This document shows positions 47,723 through 59,349 of a DNA stretch of 64,000 nucleotides, in pieces (positions within the stretch are counted from its first letter, which is position 1; each line of letters begins with the position of its first letter). This DNA is from Rapana venosa (lineage: Eukaryota; Mollusca; Gastropoda; Neogastropoda; Muricidae): positions 15,385,755 to 15,449,754 of the forward strand of contig CM054155.1 of the NCBI GenBank assembly GCA_028751875.1, in the 5' to 3' direction. A model generated the notes under the pieces. That model was given only the letters and a program-made list of their open reading frames with translations, made no database searches and was not told the DNA's origin. The translations under genes and the position numbers were made by a program.

Positions 47723-49032
47723 GCGAGTTTTCAATCTGCAACAAAAATAACAAAAAGGAAAAAATTGTCTTCTTCTCTAATAATTTTTTTGTTTTAACTT
47801 TCTCCCCCATCCTCTAGCTTATGTATTTTTCACTAGTGGAAAAAAAGTTGTGAAATGAAAGTTAAAAACAAATACATGAACAAAACAAAACAAAATAAAA
47901 TCTTGACCGAAACATACAAAAACAAAATAAAAGTACTGATGGAGTGAGCAGCATGATCACTATCTCCTGCTTCAATACATGTGTACCATGGCGATTCTTC
48001 TTCCCCTCCCTCTCAAGCCAGCTTTGCTTTGGAGTTGATGAACTATGATCTTAAAAGGGAAACTGAAACCACTTAGATGAGAAAACACTGTGAAGAAGAA
48101 TCTGTAAGAGGCTGGATCCAAATTTCCTGAACAAAACTGCAGGCGTCCAAAAATTTCAGGCCTGACTGAGGTGAAAAAAACACCTACAAAACGCTATGAA
48201 GGAAACCATGACCCATTTCCTCACAACTGAATCAATCCCTCCATGATGTGATCACTATCTTTCCAATGAACAGTCCAGTAAAGTCATCTACCCTAGCATT
48301 CTCTGAGCCTGGATCTTTTATAAAACCTCCCTTTGGATTTTTTTTCTGCCCCAATCAGTACACCTATGGTGTTTCTGTCACTCATGTCTTCTTCTGTCTA
48401 CTCAAACCTTCAACTCCTCAGGGCTTTCCCAATCCAAGCATGTAGACTCACAACTCTACCTACTCAACCTTGTTGAGAGTAGATTTTTTCATTTTGCTGA
48501 AGGATGTTTAAACACACACACACACAACACAACACAACACAACACACACACACACACACACACACACTCACTCACTCAATCACTCACACAAACTCCACCA
48601 CAAAGGCAGCCACACTCTTATCACAGGATTCATGCAGAACTTAGTAGGGAGGGAGCAGTGCCAGTCTCCACCCAAAGAGGCAGGACAGGCACATCCAGTT
48701 TTGCTAGCTCCCCTTTAAAATGTGTGGTATCTGGCATATTGCTACAAAAGAACAAATGCTTCCAGACACACAAACAAAACAAAACAATCAATAAAGATTT
48801 CACACAACATCACATACATAAAGACTCAGCAGCCACACACAGTCTCTGGTAAGTGACCGACACCTTAGCACATACAGTAAAAACTGTCTGTGTACAGTCA
48901 GTTTTGCTCGACTGTTGACAATCTGTGCATGTGTTCAAGATATGTCCATCTTTCCTTCAATATTTCCCTATGTAGACCAGCTGTAGAAGTTTTCCTTCCT
49001 ACTGATATTGTGATTTTTGCAGTTTTCTTCTT
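47723..49032. other. Noncoding with (CA)n
   Basis: (CA)n and (AACAC)n at 48512-48567, CACT units to 48590; no exon-like segment recognised. Confidence 0.5.
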
Positions 49033-49096
49033 GTAGTAGTAGTAGTAGTAGTAGCAGTAGTAATAGTAGTAGTAGTAATCGTGGTAGTAGTAGTCA

Positions 49097-49131
<35 letters not shown>

Positions 49132-49134
49132 GTA
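49033..49134. repeat. (TAG)n trinucleotide repeat
   Basis: Interrupted TAG/GTAG repeat of about 100 bp. Confidence 0.93.
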
Positions 49135-50583
49135 ATGGGACTGGCTCAAGCCTAAGCCTCATGGTTTACTGTATGTCCCATCCCTGACAGTTATTTTCTT
49201 TACATATTTATTCCGTTATCTTTTCACTATAGTAACCATTCTGAATACAGTGTTCGATTATATGTTGAGGCAAAACGATTTTTAAAAATCTGGCATTGCA
49301 AAGCCATTTTCCGCAATGGTGGCTGACGATAAAAACCGTGTGTGGTGTCAACAAGTGATTTGAGAGTTGCTAACTGGATAAAGACTGTCAAAATGAAACT
49401 GAACATTATCTTACTGTTGAGCCTGCCCATTTTTGGACGAGTCACTTAAATACCCAGTGTGTATCAAAAGCATCACTAGCGCAAAGGGTTATGGCCAGTA
49501 ACGTAGCATAAAAGAAGCATGCCACTCTATGTCACATCTCCTCAGAAGAACTGGAAACTGAGAACTTATATACACCAAACCTGAATTTTCTTCAGATTTT
49601 GGGGTTGTTGTTTTTTAATGTAACCAGTTTGAAGGGCTTTTTCTGATCTGTTTCAATGTCATGTAATCTGACTTTCTAGGTTATGATAAATTATATCTGT
49701 GGGGGGTTACTCAGCTGCTATCATGCAGAAAGCTGTAACATCGCACAGTATTTAGTCATGTGAATATCGATATAACATCAAATCATTACTACATTTGTTG
49801 GTCACAAGAAATTGCAATGGTTATCTACATGAGATATCAAGGGGTCACACTCATCCCACTGAGCAAAGAGCTCGGACACATTCGTCAATATCACTTCATC
49901 AATCGTATTTAGTCATTTACACAGTATCAACAAAATGACAAACACACAATATGATACATGTAACAATATTTCACATAAGTAATAGTTGTACTTTGAATCA
50001 TTGTTGTGTGATACTGATACTTTGCAGTGCAACCATTAGAATGGCAATACCTTTTTTTTTTTTAATGCAGTGAATGATAGTCTGTATATCTTGAAAAAAA
50101 AAAAAGGAGAAAAAATCCCATAAAACAACCACAGAAGACAACCCCATAGATGTACAACCCATAAAAAGAATTTTGAGTCAATATTTGTCAATATTGAAAA
50201 AATAACGAATCAGTAGATTTAGCCATATTATGCTGATTAAGATAAACTGTACATTAGATTCTGTTTGACAAGAAATAAACAAAATCTGCAAACAGAAAGC
50301 TGTACAATCCAAAACAGAAAATGGACAGTTCTCCAAAATGTCATATCAAAACAGAAGAGGAGGAGAAGACTCAAGACTCAAGAAGTGGAAAGTTGGAGCC
50401 TGTTGAAGCTGCTTTGTACAGTATCTCATGGACATAACCTCCTGTATCACTACATCATCATCATATGTTTCTGTCTGTCCTTTCCAGGGTTTTCCCCTTC
50501 ACTAAATACAATCAAATTTCGTTTAGTTAAAAAAAAAAAAATCTCTAAGCATCAATCCCTTCTATTCAACATACTTTGTTAAG
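49135..50583. other. Noncoding, single-copy-looking
   Basis: AT-rich DNA without repeats shared elsewhere; no spliceable protein-like frame seen. Confidence 0.5.
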
Positions 50584-50656
50584 CTTTGATTTGTCTTTGC
50601 GCTTTCATTTGTCTTTGCAAGATATAGCGCTATATAAGTTCCATTTATTATTATTA
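50584..50656 (+). mobile_element. LINE 3' tail fragment
   Basis: CTTTGATTTGTCTTTGCG, a short internal duplication of that phrase, GCGCTATATAAGTTCC and (ATT)n. Confidence 0.7.
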
Positions 50657-51104
50657 TTATCATTATTCAGTTTAACACATAATGCTGTTGTGTAGTCTGG
50701 CAATAACAACAACAACAAAATATTACTCTTTTTCAGCTTTAGACACCTTGATAAGAAAATGAAGTGAAAGATTTCATGACAGTTGAATTCAAAATGCAAG
50801 AAAAAAAATTTCTTACAGACATTCAATATTAGGTAAGTACTTTGATATGAAATCAAAGTGAAAGACCCCCTGACAGCAGAGTTGTGTGGTCATTCTCATC
50901 AACTTTCAGCTCTGTTAGTGTTACCAAATCCTTTTGGCCAGCAAATCGAACACAAAATCATGATCGAGAAGGAAAAAACCCCTACTTTGATTGTCTGTTT
51001 TGTAGCTTCTGACCGAACATAGAAAGTCCTTACTCCTTATCTCGGACAAATACAGAATTCAAATTCAGGTCCCCCATGAGTGCAGTTAGCAACAGACGAT
51101 ATCC

Positions 51105-52101
51105 TACCATTTAACCCTTGTCATCTAACAGTCAGTAGTTTACCATTTAACCCTTGTCATCTAACAGTCAGTAGTTTACCATTTAACCCTTGTCATCTAA
51201 CAGTCAGTAGTTTACCATTTAACCCTTGTCATCTAACAGTCAGTAGTTTACCATTTAACCCTTGTCATCTAACAGTCAGTAGTTTACCATTTAACCCTTG
51301 TCATCTAACAGTCAGTAGTTTACCATTTAACCCTTGTCATCTAACAGTCAGTAGTTTACCATTTAACCCTTGTCATCTAACAGTCAGTAGTTTACCATTT
51401 AACCCTTGTCATCTAACAGTCAGTAGTTTACCATTTAACCCTTGTCATCTAACAGTCAGTAGTTTACCATTTAACCCTTGTCATCTAACAGTCAGTAGTT
51501 TACCATTTAACCCTTGTCATCTAACAGTCAGTAGTTTACCATTTAACCCTTGTCATCTAACAGTCAGTAGTTTACCATTTAACCCTTGTCATCTAACAGT
51601 CAGTAGTTTACCATTTAACCCTTGTCATCTAACAGTCAGTAGTTTACCATTTAACCCTTGTCATCTAACAGTCAGTAGTTTACCATTTAACCCTTGTCAT
51701 CTAACAGTCAGTAGTTTACCATTTCACCCTTGTCATCTAACAGTCAGTAGTTTACCATTTCACCCTTGTCATCTCACAGTCAGTAGTTTACCATTTAACC
51801 CTTGTCATCTCACAGTCAGTAGTTTACCATTTAACCCTTGTCATCTAACAGTCAGTAGTTTACCATTTAACCCTTGTCATCTAACAGTCAGTAGTTTACC
51901 ATTTAACCCTTGTCATCTAACAGTCAGTAGTTTACCATTTAACCCTTGTCATCTAACAGTCAGTAGTTTACCATTTAACCCTTGTCATCTCACAGCCAGT
52001 AGTTTACCATTTAACCCTTGTCACCTAACAGCCAGTAGTTTACCATTTCACCCTTGTCATCTCACAGCCAGTATTTTACCATTTAACCCTTGTCACCTAA
52101 C
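51105..52101. repeat. 36-bp minisatellite, about 28 units
   Basis: Unit TACCATTTAACCCTTGTCAT + CTAACAGTCAGTAGTT. Units from 51105 to about 51720 look identical; the last ten or so carry A-to-C and T-to-C variants. Because 36 is a multiple of three and no frame-closing stop occurs, a 348-codon plus-strand frame of 12-residue repeats (LPFNPCHLTVSS) appears. Its simplicity, intronic position and opposite strand to the gene argue against coding. Confidence 0.95.
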
Positions 52102-52503
52102 TGCACACTACAAAAAGTTCTCTTAGAATGAAAAAACAAAACAAAACAAAACCCCTCTTCTTCCAGTCGCTTTTACTTACAATTCTCGTGGTTAAAAGCA
52201 GGTCCAAACAGTTCCAACCACAAAAACAAAATCAAACAACCCCATGCAAAGGAGAAATGAAAAAACACACAAACCAAAAGACAGAACAAGACCAATCATC
52301 AACAGAGAAAAAACCCAGAACAAATCCAGTCACAATACCAGGCAAAAAAAATAAAAAATAAAACCCAGAACAAGTCAAGTCACCAACAATTAACACAGGG
52401 GCAGAGGCAGGCTATATATATATACAGCACAGGACAAGGCAGGCAAGTCATGGCAAAAGCAACGGAGCCCAAGAGAAAGCAGCCTGGGCAGGGCTGTGCT
52501 GTG

Positions 52504-52593
52504 CTAGAAACCAACCGAGGTGGCACTGGCCGAAGTCTGAGCGCTGGGAGGAGCTCCGTCCATGGAGCTATACTGCCGCTGGCCTGTCATCGC
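52504..52593 (-). CDS. Candidate alternative terminal or poison exon of the exchanger
   Basis: On the minus strand a good acceptor (ccctgacattccacag) precedes an open phase-0 stretch of 29 codons. It begins AMTGQRQYSSMDGAPP, ends SATSVGF, and stops with TAG at 52504-52506. Phase 0 is what the upstream 57087-57135 exon requires. If used, it would end the exchanger just after its last membrane helix with a Ser/Ala-rich tail and omit the cytosolic domain. A cassette form would need a weak donor (TCG then GTTGGT). The stretch is locally GC-rich and non-repetitive within a repeat-filled intron, which is why it stands out. It has no recognisable homology to the family and could be chance. Confidence 0.3.
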   Translation of the reverse strand, partial: AMTGQRQYSSMDGAPPSAQTSASATSVGF

Positions 52594-52746
52594 CTGTGGA
52601 ATGTCAGGGACCAGCAGGCACACATGGGCATACACATGATCCAACAGCGAGTTTTTGTATCCGCAATGATGGTGATTTCAGCGCAATGAGCAAAACGGCA
52701 TCGGGATGAAAAGGATGAGGATGAGCGTGGTAAGATCAAGCGCAGC

Positions 52747-52748
<2 letters not shown>

Positions 52749-52779
<31 letters not shown>
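52749..52779. repeat. Poly-T run
   Basis: About 29 consecutive T. Confidence 0.95.
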
Positions 52780-52780
<1 letters not shown>

Positions 52781-54132
52781 GAAGGAGAGGTATGGTTTTT
52801 GAGGAGGCATGCTGATTGTGATTTTTTTTTAATTATATGAAATGAAAAGTGATCACCCGGTCATACAAGAGGGAAGAGGAAAGGGTGGGGAAGGAGAGAG
52901 GGGGGGAGGGGTGAGCACTGGAGGGAAAATGGTAAACAGAATAAAGCCTGAATAATTCTTATCTCTTCACGAATACCCCATACCCCCTTCGAGAGAGAGA
53001 AAAGAGAAAACAAATGAAATAGTACTCAACATTACACCTAGAAAGTTAAAGAGGAGATGTGTGATAGGCAAGAATGGCAAAAAATGGAGATGGAGGTAGC
53101 TTGCCACATTACTTTCTTCATTTCTTTAAAAATGAATTATCATCAGGGGTGATGTGACAAAATGAAGAACAGTGCAAAGGGGAAGGAGGGGGGAGAGGGA
53201 CACGAAAATCAAACAAGCACAGGGGAAAATCTGGTTTGTCTCAAAAAAAGAAGGAAACTTTTTTTTTCAAAAAGGCAATATTACAAAATATTGACTCAAT
53301 ATACCAGCCATGTTTTGATCACTGTTCTACAAGGGAACATGCTATCCTGTTACAGATAACTGAGCAAAATGATGACGACTGATGATGAGAAGGAACGCAA
53401 TCAGGAAAATGAAACATGGCAATCAACAATCCTGAGAGACAGCAATACTACAATGGCATCAAAATTTTTCCTGAATGGGCCCCTTTCTGTTATGGGAGGA
53501 GTTGTTAAGCACAATAATGATGATAATTTGTAGATGTGGAAATGATGTTTAAGACTTAATGAATGAGCTACTGTACACAGAATACCTTCATAAACACACA
53601 CACACAGACACATACACCGTCTAAAATCACTAAATGTGAATAGACCTTAAACTGAAGATATCACACACACACAGACACATACACACACACATACACCACA
53701 CACACACATACACCACACACACACACAGGCCACACACACACACCACACACACACCACACACACACACACACACCACACACACACACACACATACACAAAC
53801 GCATGTACGCACACACGCACACACACACACTTAATAGTTTGGTAGCCAGTAGATAAGTTTTTTCTTTCCAGGCGCCCGGTATACCAGCTTCACTAAACCT
53901 ATACTTGATTTTCCCAGAAACTGGAAAACCAGTTTGGGCTGATTACTTCCCCATAGGTTTCCACCGACACTTTCCATGGCCCTGAATACCCTGGATGCAG
54001 CTGGTCAGCAGAAACAGTACAGCCCCTGACATCCTGACTACCACCTCTAAGTATTATATATGAGACCCTGATCCTTTTGTTCATCTATGGCCTGGTCAGT
54101 GTTTGTGAAGGGAAGGCCTCCTGGGCCCCTGC
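52780..54132. other. Noncoding with (CA)n at 53594-53830
   Basis: Purine-rich 52860-53010, then the CA complex. A GC-richer stretch at 53860-54110 may be an old mobile-element remnant but shows no identifiable domain. Confidence 0.45.
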
Positions 54133-54390
54133 ACAGCCAAGGGGAAGTCATTAAGACGTCAGTGGCTTCATAGCACTTGAGAGCCAAGGGGAAGTCATTA
54201 AGACGTCAGTGGCTTCATAGCACTTGAGAGCCAAGGGGAAGTCATTAAGACGTCAGTGGCTTCATAGCACTTGAGAGCCAAGGGGAAGTCATTAAGACGT
54301 CAGTGGCTTCATAGCACTTGAGAGCAATGGAGAAGTCATTAAGACGTCAGTGGCTTCCTAGCACTTGAGAGCAATGGAGAAGTCATCAAG
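54133..54390. repeat. 47-bp minisatellite
   Basis: Five full units and part of another of the phrase AGCCAAGGGGAAGTCATTAA + GACGTCAGTGGCTTCATAGC + ACTTGAG, period 47. The last units read AGCAATGGAGAAG. Confidence 0.95.
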
Positions 54391-54839
54391 ATGAAAGTGT
54401 CGATATAAGCATGTGGGACACTGATACCCTACAGGGTATGCGTTGAAATACATAGGACTTTGCAAAGAGAGCACAGTTGTACTTCATTGCTTTTCCATGA
54501 ACAGTTTGTACATAGGCATGTATGTTTGTATTTTTATTGACACGTTTGTTTGTATTTACCTGTTCTAACACATTACTAAGTTACCAACGCTGTAAGAAAT
54601 ATATTTAAACTGCAAAAAGAAATATTTACTGCATTCACTTATTCACACGAAAGTGCATGATACTTGGGGTTAATAATGTTCAACTGTAGTGTCATTTCAT
54701 TTTGAACTTAGTACCTTATTTTCAGGAATAAGTTCTAGAAACTCGGGAATGAAGGGAAGTAAAAGCTTTTTTCTGGAACATGAAAAGGAAGGGAAGTAAC
54801 TACTCACACAAAATACATACCTCCAAAAGAATTACCACT

Positions 54840-55090
54840 TATCATTTAGAGAGTGAAGTTTTCAGTTAAAATCTGCTTTTTTTTTTTTTTTTTTTTTTTT
54901 TTGGTGGGGGGGTGTCTTTCTTAGTGAAGTTTCCAGTTTAAATCTGCAGATACAGTTTTGTTCTTTCTTTCCACATAAGACCTTAACAGGCGGATAACGC
55001 TTATCATCTAGAGAGTGAAGTTTCCAGTTTAAATCTGCAGATACAGTTTTGCTCTTTCTTTCCACATAAGACCTTAACAGACGGATAGAC
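54840..55090. repeat. About 90-bp tandem duplication with poly-T
   Basis: GTGAAGTTTCCAGTTTAAAT followed by CTGCAGATACAGTTTTG occurs at 54924 and 55015. A third partial copy lies at 54853-54880, before a poly-T run (54877-54902). Confidence 0.88.
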
Positions 55091-55490
55091 ACAAACCTTT
55101 CAGAGGAGACTATATATATATATATATAGACACACAGGTTTTATGTGACACGTGCACAGCGTCTGACATAACTTCGTTTCTCCCTTAACTCCCTAGGAAG
55201 TCACTGAAGCGCTGCAGTGAACATTTAAGGCTGTGTGTCTTGGGCCGGCTGAACCTGGCGGAGCCCTCTTCAGACTCCAGAATGCATGCTGGGTATATCT
55301 GTGCTGTCTACACCACAGACAATAGCTGCCCAACTCTTCTATAAAGGATGGATAGTGTTTTAATGTGTGCGCCCAGATGTTCACATGTGCGTGTGTGTGT
55401 GCACACATTCTCACAAATATACGCACGACAAATTTGTACATAAACACAGCCAAAAAAAGAACAGAAAATACTTATCCTAACAGCCAACAA

Positions 55491-55596
55491 ACACACACAC
55501 GCACACACACACACACCCACACACACACACACGCATGCACACACACACACACGCACACACACACACAACACACACACAAAAGACACACACACAAAA
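55491..55596. repeat. (CA)n complex
   Basis: CA with GCA and CCA interruptions. Confidence 0.95.
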
Positions 55597-55904
55597 ATAG
55601 ACATAAAGTGATAAACAGAAGAAAAGGTCCTGTAAAAATGTAAAAATATCTGAATGACTACTACCAACTCTCCACATGATTAAAACTGTTTAGAGCTTCA
55701 GTCTTTCTAAGGAGAAGCATCACTGCATGTATGATACTCTATTGATGATTATAACGAACTTGTCAACAACTCCACTGAAACGACCATCTGACCAACCGCA
55801 CCGCTCAGTTGCAGCAGTAAAGCTTTGCCTCACGCTTGAGATTCTCCGAGGCAAGGTTGAGGGCAGCACTTTAGAAAAGAGGCAGACCCCCAACTTCCTA
55901 CAAT

Positions 55905-56365
55905 TGCCAACATCTTCAACTCCAACGTGAAGTCTGCTTCTCTACGGGTCAGAAACTTGGCGGGTCATCAACACCAGCTCCTCCAAGATCCAGACCTTCA
56001 TCAACGGATGTCTCCGGCAGATCCTTCATCTCAGATGGTTCGACAGAGTGCCAAGTACTGACCTGTGGATGAGGGCGAACCAACAGCCTATGGATATCCA
56101 AGTAAGGCGGCGAAAGTGGCGTTGGGTCGGCCACACCCTACGGAAGGAGCCTTGCAACATCACCAGACAAGCGCTCGAGTGGAGCCCGCAGGGGAAAAGG
56201 AAGAGAGGGCGCCCCAAACAGACCTGGAGGAGAAGCCTGCATAGTGAGCTGAGAGACTCCAGCCTGACATGGGAAGAGGCCAAGACCCTTGCCAGAGAGA
56301 CAGGAGAAGGTGGAGGGACGCTGTTGAGGCCCTATGCTCCGCTAGGAGCTATAAGGATTAAGAAG
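55905..56365 (+). pseudogene. LINE reverse-transcriptase C-terminal fragment (frameshifted)
   Basis: Plus-strand frames read IFNSNVKS, then GSETWRVINTSSSKIQTF, INGCLRQILHLRWFDRVP, RRRKWRWVGHTLRKEP, GKRKRGRPKQTWRRSL and LTWEEAKTLAR. This order (ETWR..., C.R.IL...W.D.., R...W.GH.LR, G.R.RGRP...W) is the standard C-terminal end of non-LTR retrotransposon ORF2. Frame changes occur around 55945 and near 56297, where an extra GA appears in GCCAGAGAGACAGG. It is a 5'-truncated, inactive copy on the strand opposite to the host gene. Confidence 0.88.
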
Positions 56366-57086
56366 ATGACTACACAAGAAGGGAGTGAAGGCACAGACAG
56401 GTCTGCATGTTGGGAGTTGATGTAGTAGAAAGTGGAAAATCTCTGTCATCTGTTGAACAGGCACCATCATGAGAATCATTACCCATGACTTTCAGATAAT
56501 GTATGACCAGGCACCAGAACTCTTACTGAGGGCAAAGCAGGGAGAAGTTGGTACATTTCCATACGGAAGGGCAAATGGAAAGCTGGGGACAGCAGGTGAG
56601 AGGCAGGAGAAAGCCAGGAGAGAGGGGAGGGAGAAAAACAAAAAGAAAAAAAAAGGACAAACAAAAAAACAAACTACAAACAGAGGCAAACTGACTCAAA
56701 AAAAACCACTAAAACCTTTTATGTGTTATAATGACCCTGTCAACGTAACAAACAAACCAAACCTCAAATAAAAACCCTAAAAATGCATGTTTAGAAAAAA
56801 ATAAAAACCTACATAAAAAAAAAAAAAAGACAAAAGTTACTGGTGATTTCAAACATTCGCGAACACAAGACCCCAAGAGAAGAGAAGATGATAACCATGA
56901 ACCTCAAAAACAAAAAGGTAAGAAAAACAAACAAACAACAGACACACAAAAAAACAAAAACCCAAACAAGCATTCCAAAACAGTTTAAAAAAACATAATA
57001 GAGAGAGAAAGTGGGAAAGAAAACCAAAAATCAAAAATAAAATGAATAAAACAGACATACACAGAAAAATCTTATCAAACACTTAC
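56366..57086. other. Noncoding intron, A-rich
   Basis: Purine-rich and A-rich sequence directly downstream (sense direction) of the 57087 exon donor; nothing recognised. Confidence 0.5.
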
Positions 57087-57135
57087 GTTCCTGACTGAAG
57101 ACAGTTGACTTAAGGCCTCGTCTTCCACCCCAACC
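57087..57135 (-). CDS. SLC9A6/7/9-like: Endosomal Na+/H+ exchanger small exon (juxtamembrane loop)
   Basis: A 49-nt exon read as one base (completing AG-G, arginine) plus 16 codons, VGVEDEALSQLSSVRN, ending in phase 0. The sense-strand acceptor is ttgacag and the donor is AAC followed by GTAAGTG. The RVGVE/D start matches the segment that follows the last membrane helix in NHE6/7/9 proteins. It sits only 757 nt downstream of the previous exon. The intron before it ends in about 40 nt of (TG)n immediately before the splice site, an arrangement that can promote exon skipping. Skipping would remove 49 nt and shift the frame. Confidence rests on exact phase agreement and the conserved VGVE start. 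Confidence 0.85.
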
Positions 57136-57140
57136 CTGTC

Positions 57141-57183
<43 letters not shown>

Positions 57184-57274
57184 CAAAATATGCTTCACTG
57201 AACTGCAGGCATGGACACACACACACAAACACATTTTACACATTCACTCACACACACACAACACACACTTTTAC

Positions 57275-57309
<35 letters not shown>

Positions 57310-57370
57310 CACACACTACACACACACACACACAACACACACACACAACACACACACACACACACAACAT

Positions 57371-57401
<31 letters not shown>

Positions 57402-57435
57402 CACAAACACATACACAAACACATACACACACACA
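57141..57435. repeat. (CA)n complex adjoining the 57087-57135 exon
   Basis: (CA)n at 57141-57182 and multiple CA runs at 57214-57435. On the sense strand this is (TG)n leading directly into the splice acceptor. Confidence 0.95.
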
Positions 57436-57437
57436 GA

Positions 57438-57775
57438 GAATAGCCTAGTGGTCAGAACATTGCGCTCACAATCTGACGACCTGGGTTCGATTCCTGTTCA
57501 AGGGGATATTTTCAGTGCAGACTCAGTGCAGACTCCACTCTCCCCAAAAGTCCTTCAGATGAGAATATAAACTGAGGCCCCGTGTGCGAATGCACGCAGA
57601 ACATCTTGCGTACATGTTAGATCCTGTTCCGCTTTTTGTAAGAGTAGGCCATCGTGTGCCGGTGGGAACAGATGACAGAATTCACAAATCCGCATACACA
57701 CGGGGACTGGATGTAAAAAAGCACATAAATGCTTATTCCATTATCCTCGATATAAAAGAATTTAAAAATTTTAAA
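57438..57775 (+). mobile_element. SINE family A, full copy inside a short intron
   Basis: Head AGAATAGCCTAGTGGTCAG, box-B-like GGTTCGATTCC, full body and AGCACATAAATGCTTATTCC tail. It contains a small internal duplication (CAGTGCAGACT twice at 57514-57535). Antisense to the exchanger. Confidence 0.88.
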
Positions 57776-57787
57776 TAAATAAATAAA

Positions 57788-57827
57788 AACACACACACAA
57801 CACACACACACATACACACACACAACA

Positions 57828-57871
<44 letters not shown>

Positions 57872-57880
57872 GACAGACAG
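57788..57880. repeat. (CA)n and (AGAC)n tract
   Basis: CA runs with CTCTCT interruption, then AGACAGACAG, ending 12 bp from the donor of exon 57893-58046. Confidence 0.95.
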
Positions 57881-57892
57881 AGAAAAACTCAC

Positions 57893-58046
57893 CTGATCTG
57901 CAGCCACTGCAGCATAGGTGTGGTAAATCCTCCACACAGCACCACCGTGGTCAGCACAATCATCATGGTGGCCGAGGCCATGTGCTGATTGGCCTCCGTA
58001 TCCGTGTTCCGAATGGCCAGGGTGAACGCCACCGCTCCACGCAAAC
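57893..58046 (-). CDS. SLC9A6/7/9-like: Endosomal Na+/H+ exchanger exon (last TM helices)
   Basis: A 154-nt exon. Its first two bases complete the glycine codon of the upstream exon, giving the family signature SGLRGAVAFTLAIR across the junction. This is followed by a hydrophobic segment (MMIVLTTVVLCGGFTTPML) that is likely the final membrane helix, ending in LQWLQI plus two bases of an arginine codon. The acceptor is gcgtag before 58046, and the donor GTGAGT follows at 57892 downwards. The GLRGA motif is known in NHE proteins to be part of the ion-translocating core. Upstream in the intron lies a tandem array of about 60-bp units (58055-58810); downstream the intron begins with a pyrimidine stretch and then (TG)n. 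Phases on both sides fit the neighbouring exons. Confidence 0.93.
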
Positions 58047-58054
58047 CTACGCCA

Positions 58055-58810
58055 CCACAACCATCCACAATACTGGGTCATTTCTCACCTGATCCATACA
58101 TAATATTGGATTGTGTTTTCATCATCCACAATGCTGGGTCATTTTTCACCTGATCCATACATAATATTGGATTGTGTTTTCATCATCCACAATACTGGAC
58201 TGTTTCTCACCTGATCCATACATAATATTGGATTGTGCTTTCATCATAATTATAAATAATACTAATAAATGGAATTTATATAGTGCTACATCTTGCAGAG
58301 ACAAATCAAAGCGCTTGCACTCAACTCATTCTTACACAGTCATACAACCACAGCACCATCCACAATACTGGACTGTTTTTCACCTGATCCATACAAAATA
58401 CTGGATTGGGTTTTCATCATCTACAATACTGGATTGTTTTTCACCTGATTCATACATAACATTGGATTGTGTTTTCATCATCCACAATACTGTTTTTCAC
58501 CTGATTCATACATAATATTGGATTGTGTTTTCTTCATCCACAATACTGTTTTTCAAATGATTCATACATAATACTGGATTGTGTTTTCTTCATCCACAAT
58601 ACTGTTTTTCAACTGATTCATACATAATACTGGATTGTGTTTTCATCATCCACAATACTGTTTTTCACCTGATCCATAAATAATATTGGATTGTGTTTTC
58701 ATCATCCACAATACTGTTTTTCACCTGATCCATACATGATATTGGATTGTGTTTTCATCATCCACTATTCTGGACTGTTTTTCACCTGATCCATTCATAA
58801 TATTGCATTG
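58055..58810. repeat. Tandem array of about 60-bp units upstream of an exon
   Basis: About a dozen diverged copies of the phrase TCATCCACAATACTGGACTG + TTTTTCACCTGATCCATACA + TAATATTGGATTGTGTTT. One array member is split by the LINE tail fragment at 58250-58347. Confidence 0.92.
58250..58347 (-). mobile_element. LINE 3' tail fragment inserted in the tandem array
   Basis: ACTAATAAATGGAATTTATA, TAGTGCTACATCTTGCAGAG and AAAGCGCTTGCACTCAACTC: reverse of 40984-41113. Confidence 0.75.
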
Positions 58811-59349
58811 TGGGTTTTTTTAATCAAGGTGTTCACATAACAAATATTGTGGTCATTGGGGAGCGAGATGTCATGAGACCTCAGCTTCTCAGTTTTCATC
58901 AAAACTATTGATGATACTCAATCTTTGACAAATCATTTTCAAAATGATTGAGAAGTGGTAAGTGGTGGCCTGCACCTGTTTTTCCTCCACTACTATTCCT
59001 GCATTGATTATCAATTGAATGATACAGGAAAGTAAAGGGGAAAGGGGGGATCCATGATGGCCATGTCCATTTTTTTTCTTCATTCAAGATCAATGGGTTA
59101 TAGCTGGTAGGAATAGCTATGGTAGACTCATGGAAATGTTGTTTCCCTGCCAATCAAATTGAAAGAGTCAGATACCTTTCTTTTTTCTTTTTTTTTACAC
59201 TACGCGCTTTTCTACATGGGCATGCTTTCAGCTCCAGCCAATGCCCCTAGCCTGAGTACACATCTATAGACTCGCAGCTGACTGACTTATATCATCAACT
59301 TTGGGGATGATATTCTGCACAGACAGCTATTTTGATAGTCTGCCGTTTT
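58811..59349. other. Noncoding intron
   Basis: Nothing recognised apart from a phrase AACTTTGGGGATGAT at 59297 shared with repeat D. Confidence 0.5.

Noticed and set aside
51080..52126. 348-codon plus-strand open frame of 12-residue repeats
   Set aside because: It is a direct translation of a 36-bp minisatellite whose unit length is a multiple of three, lies in an intron of a minus-strand gene, and has no unique protein sequence outside the repeat.
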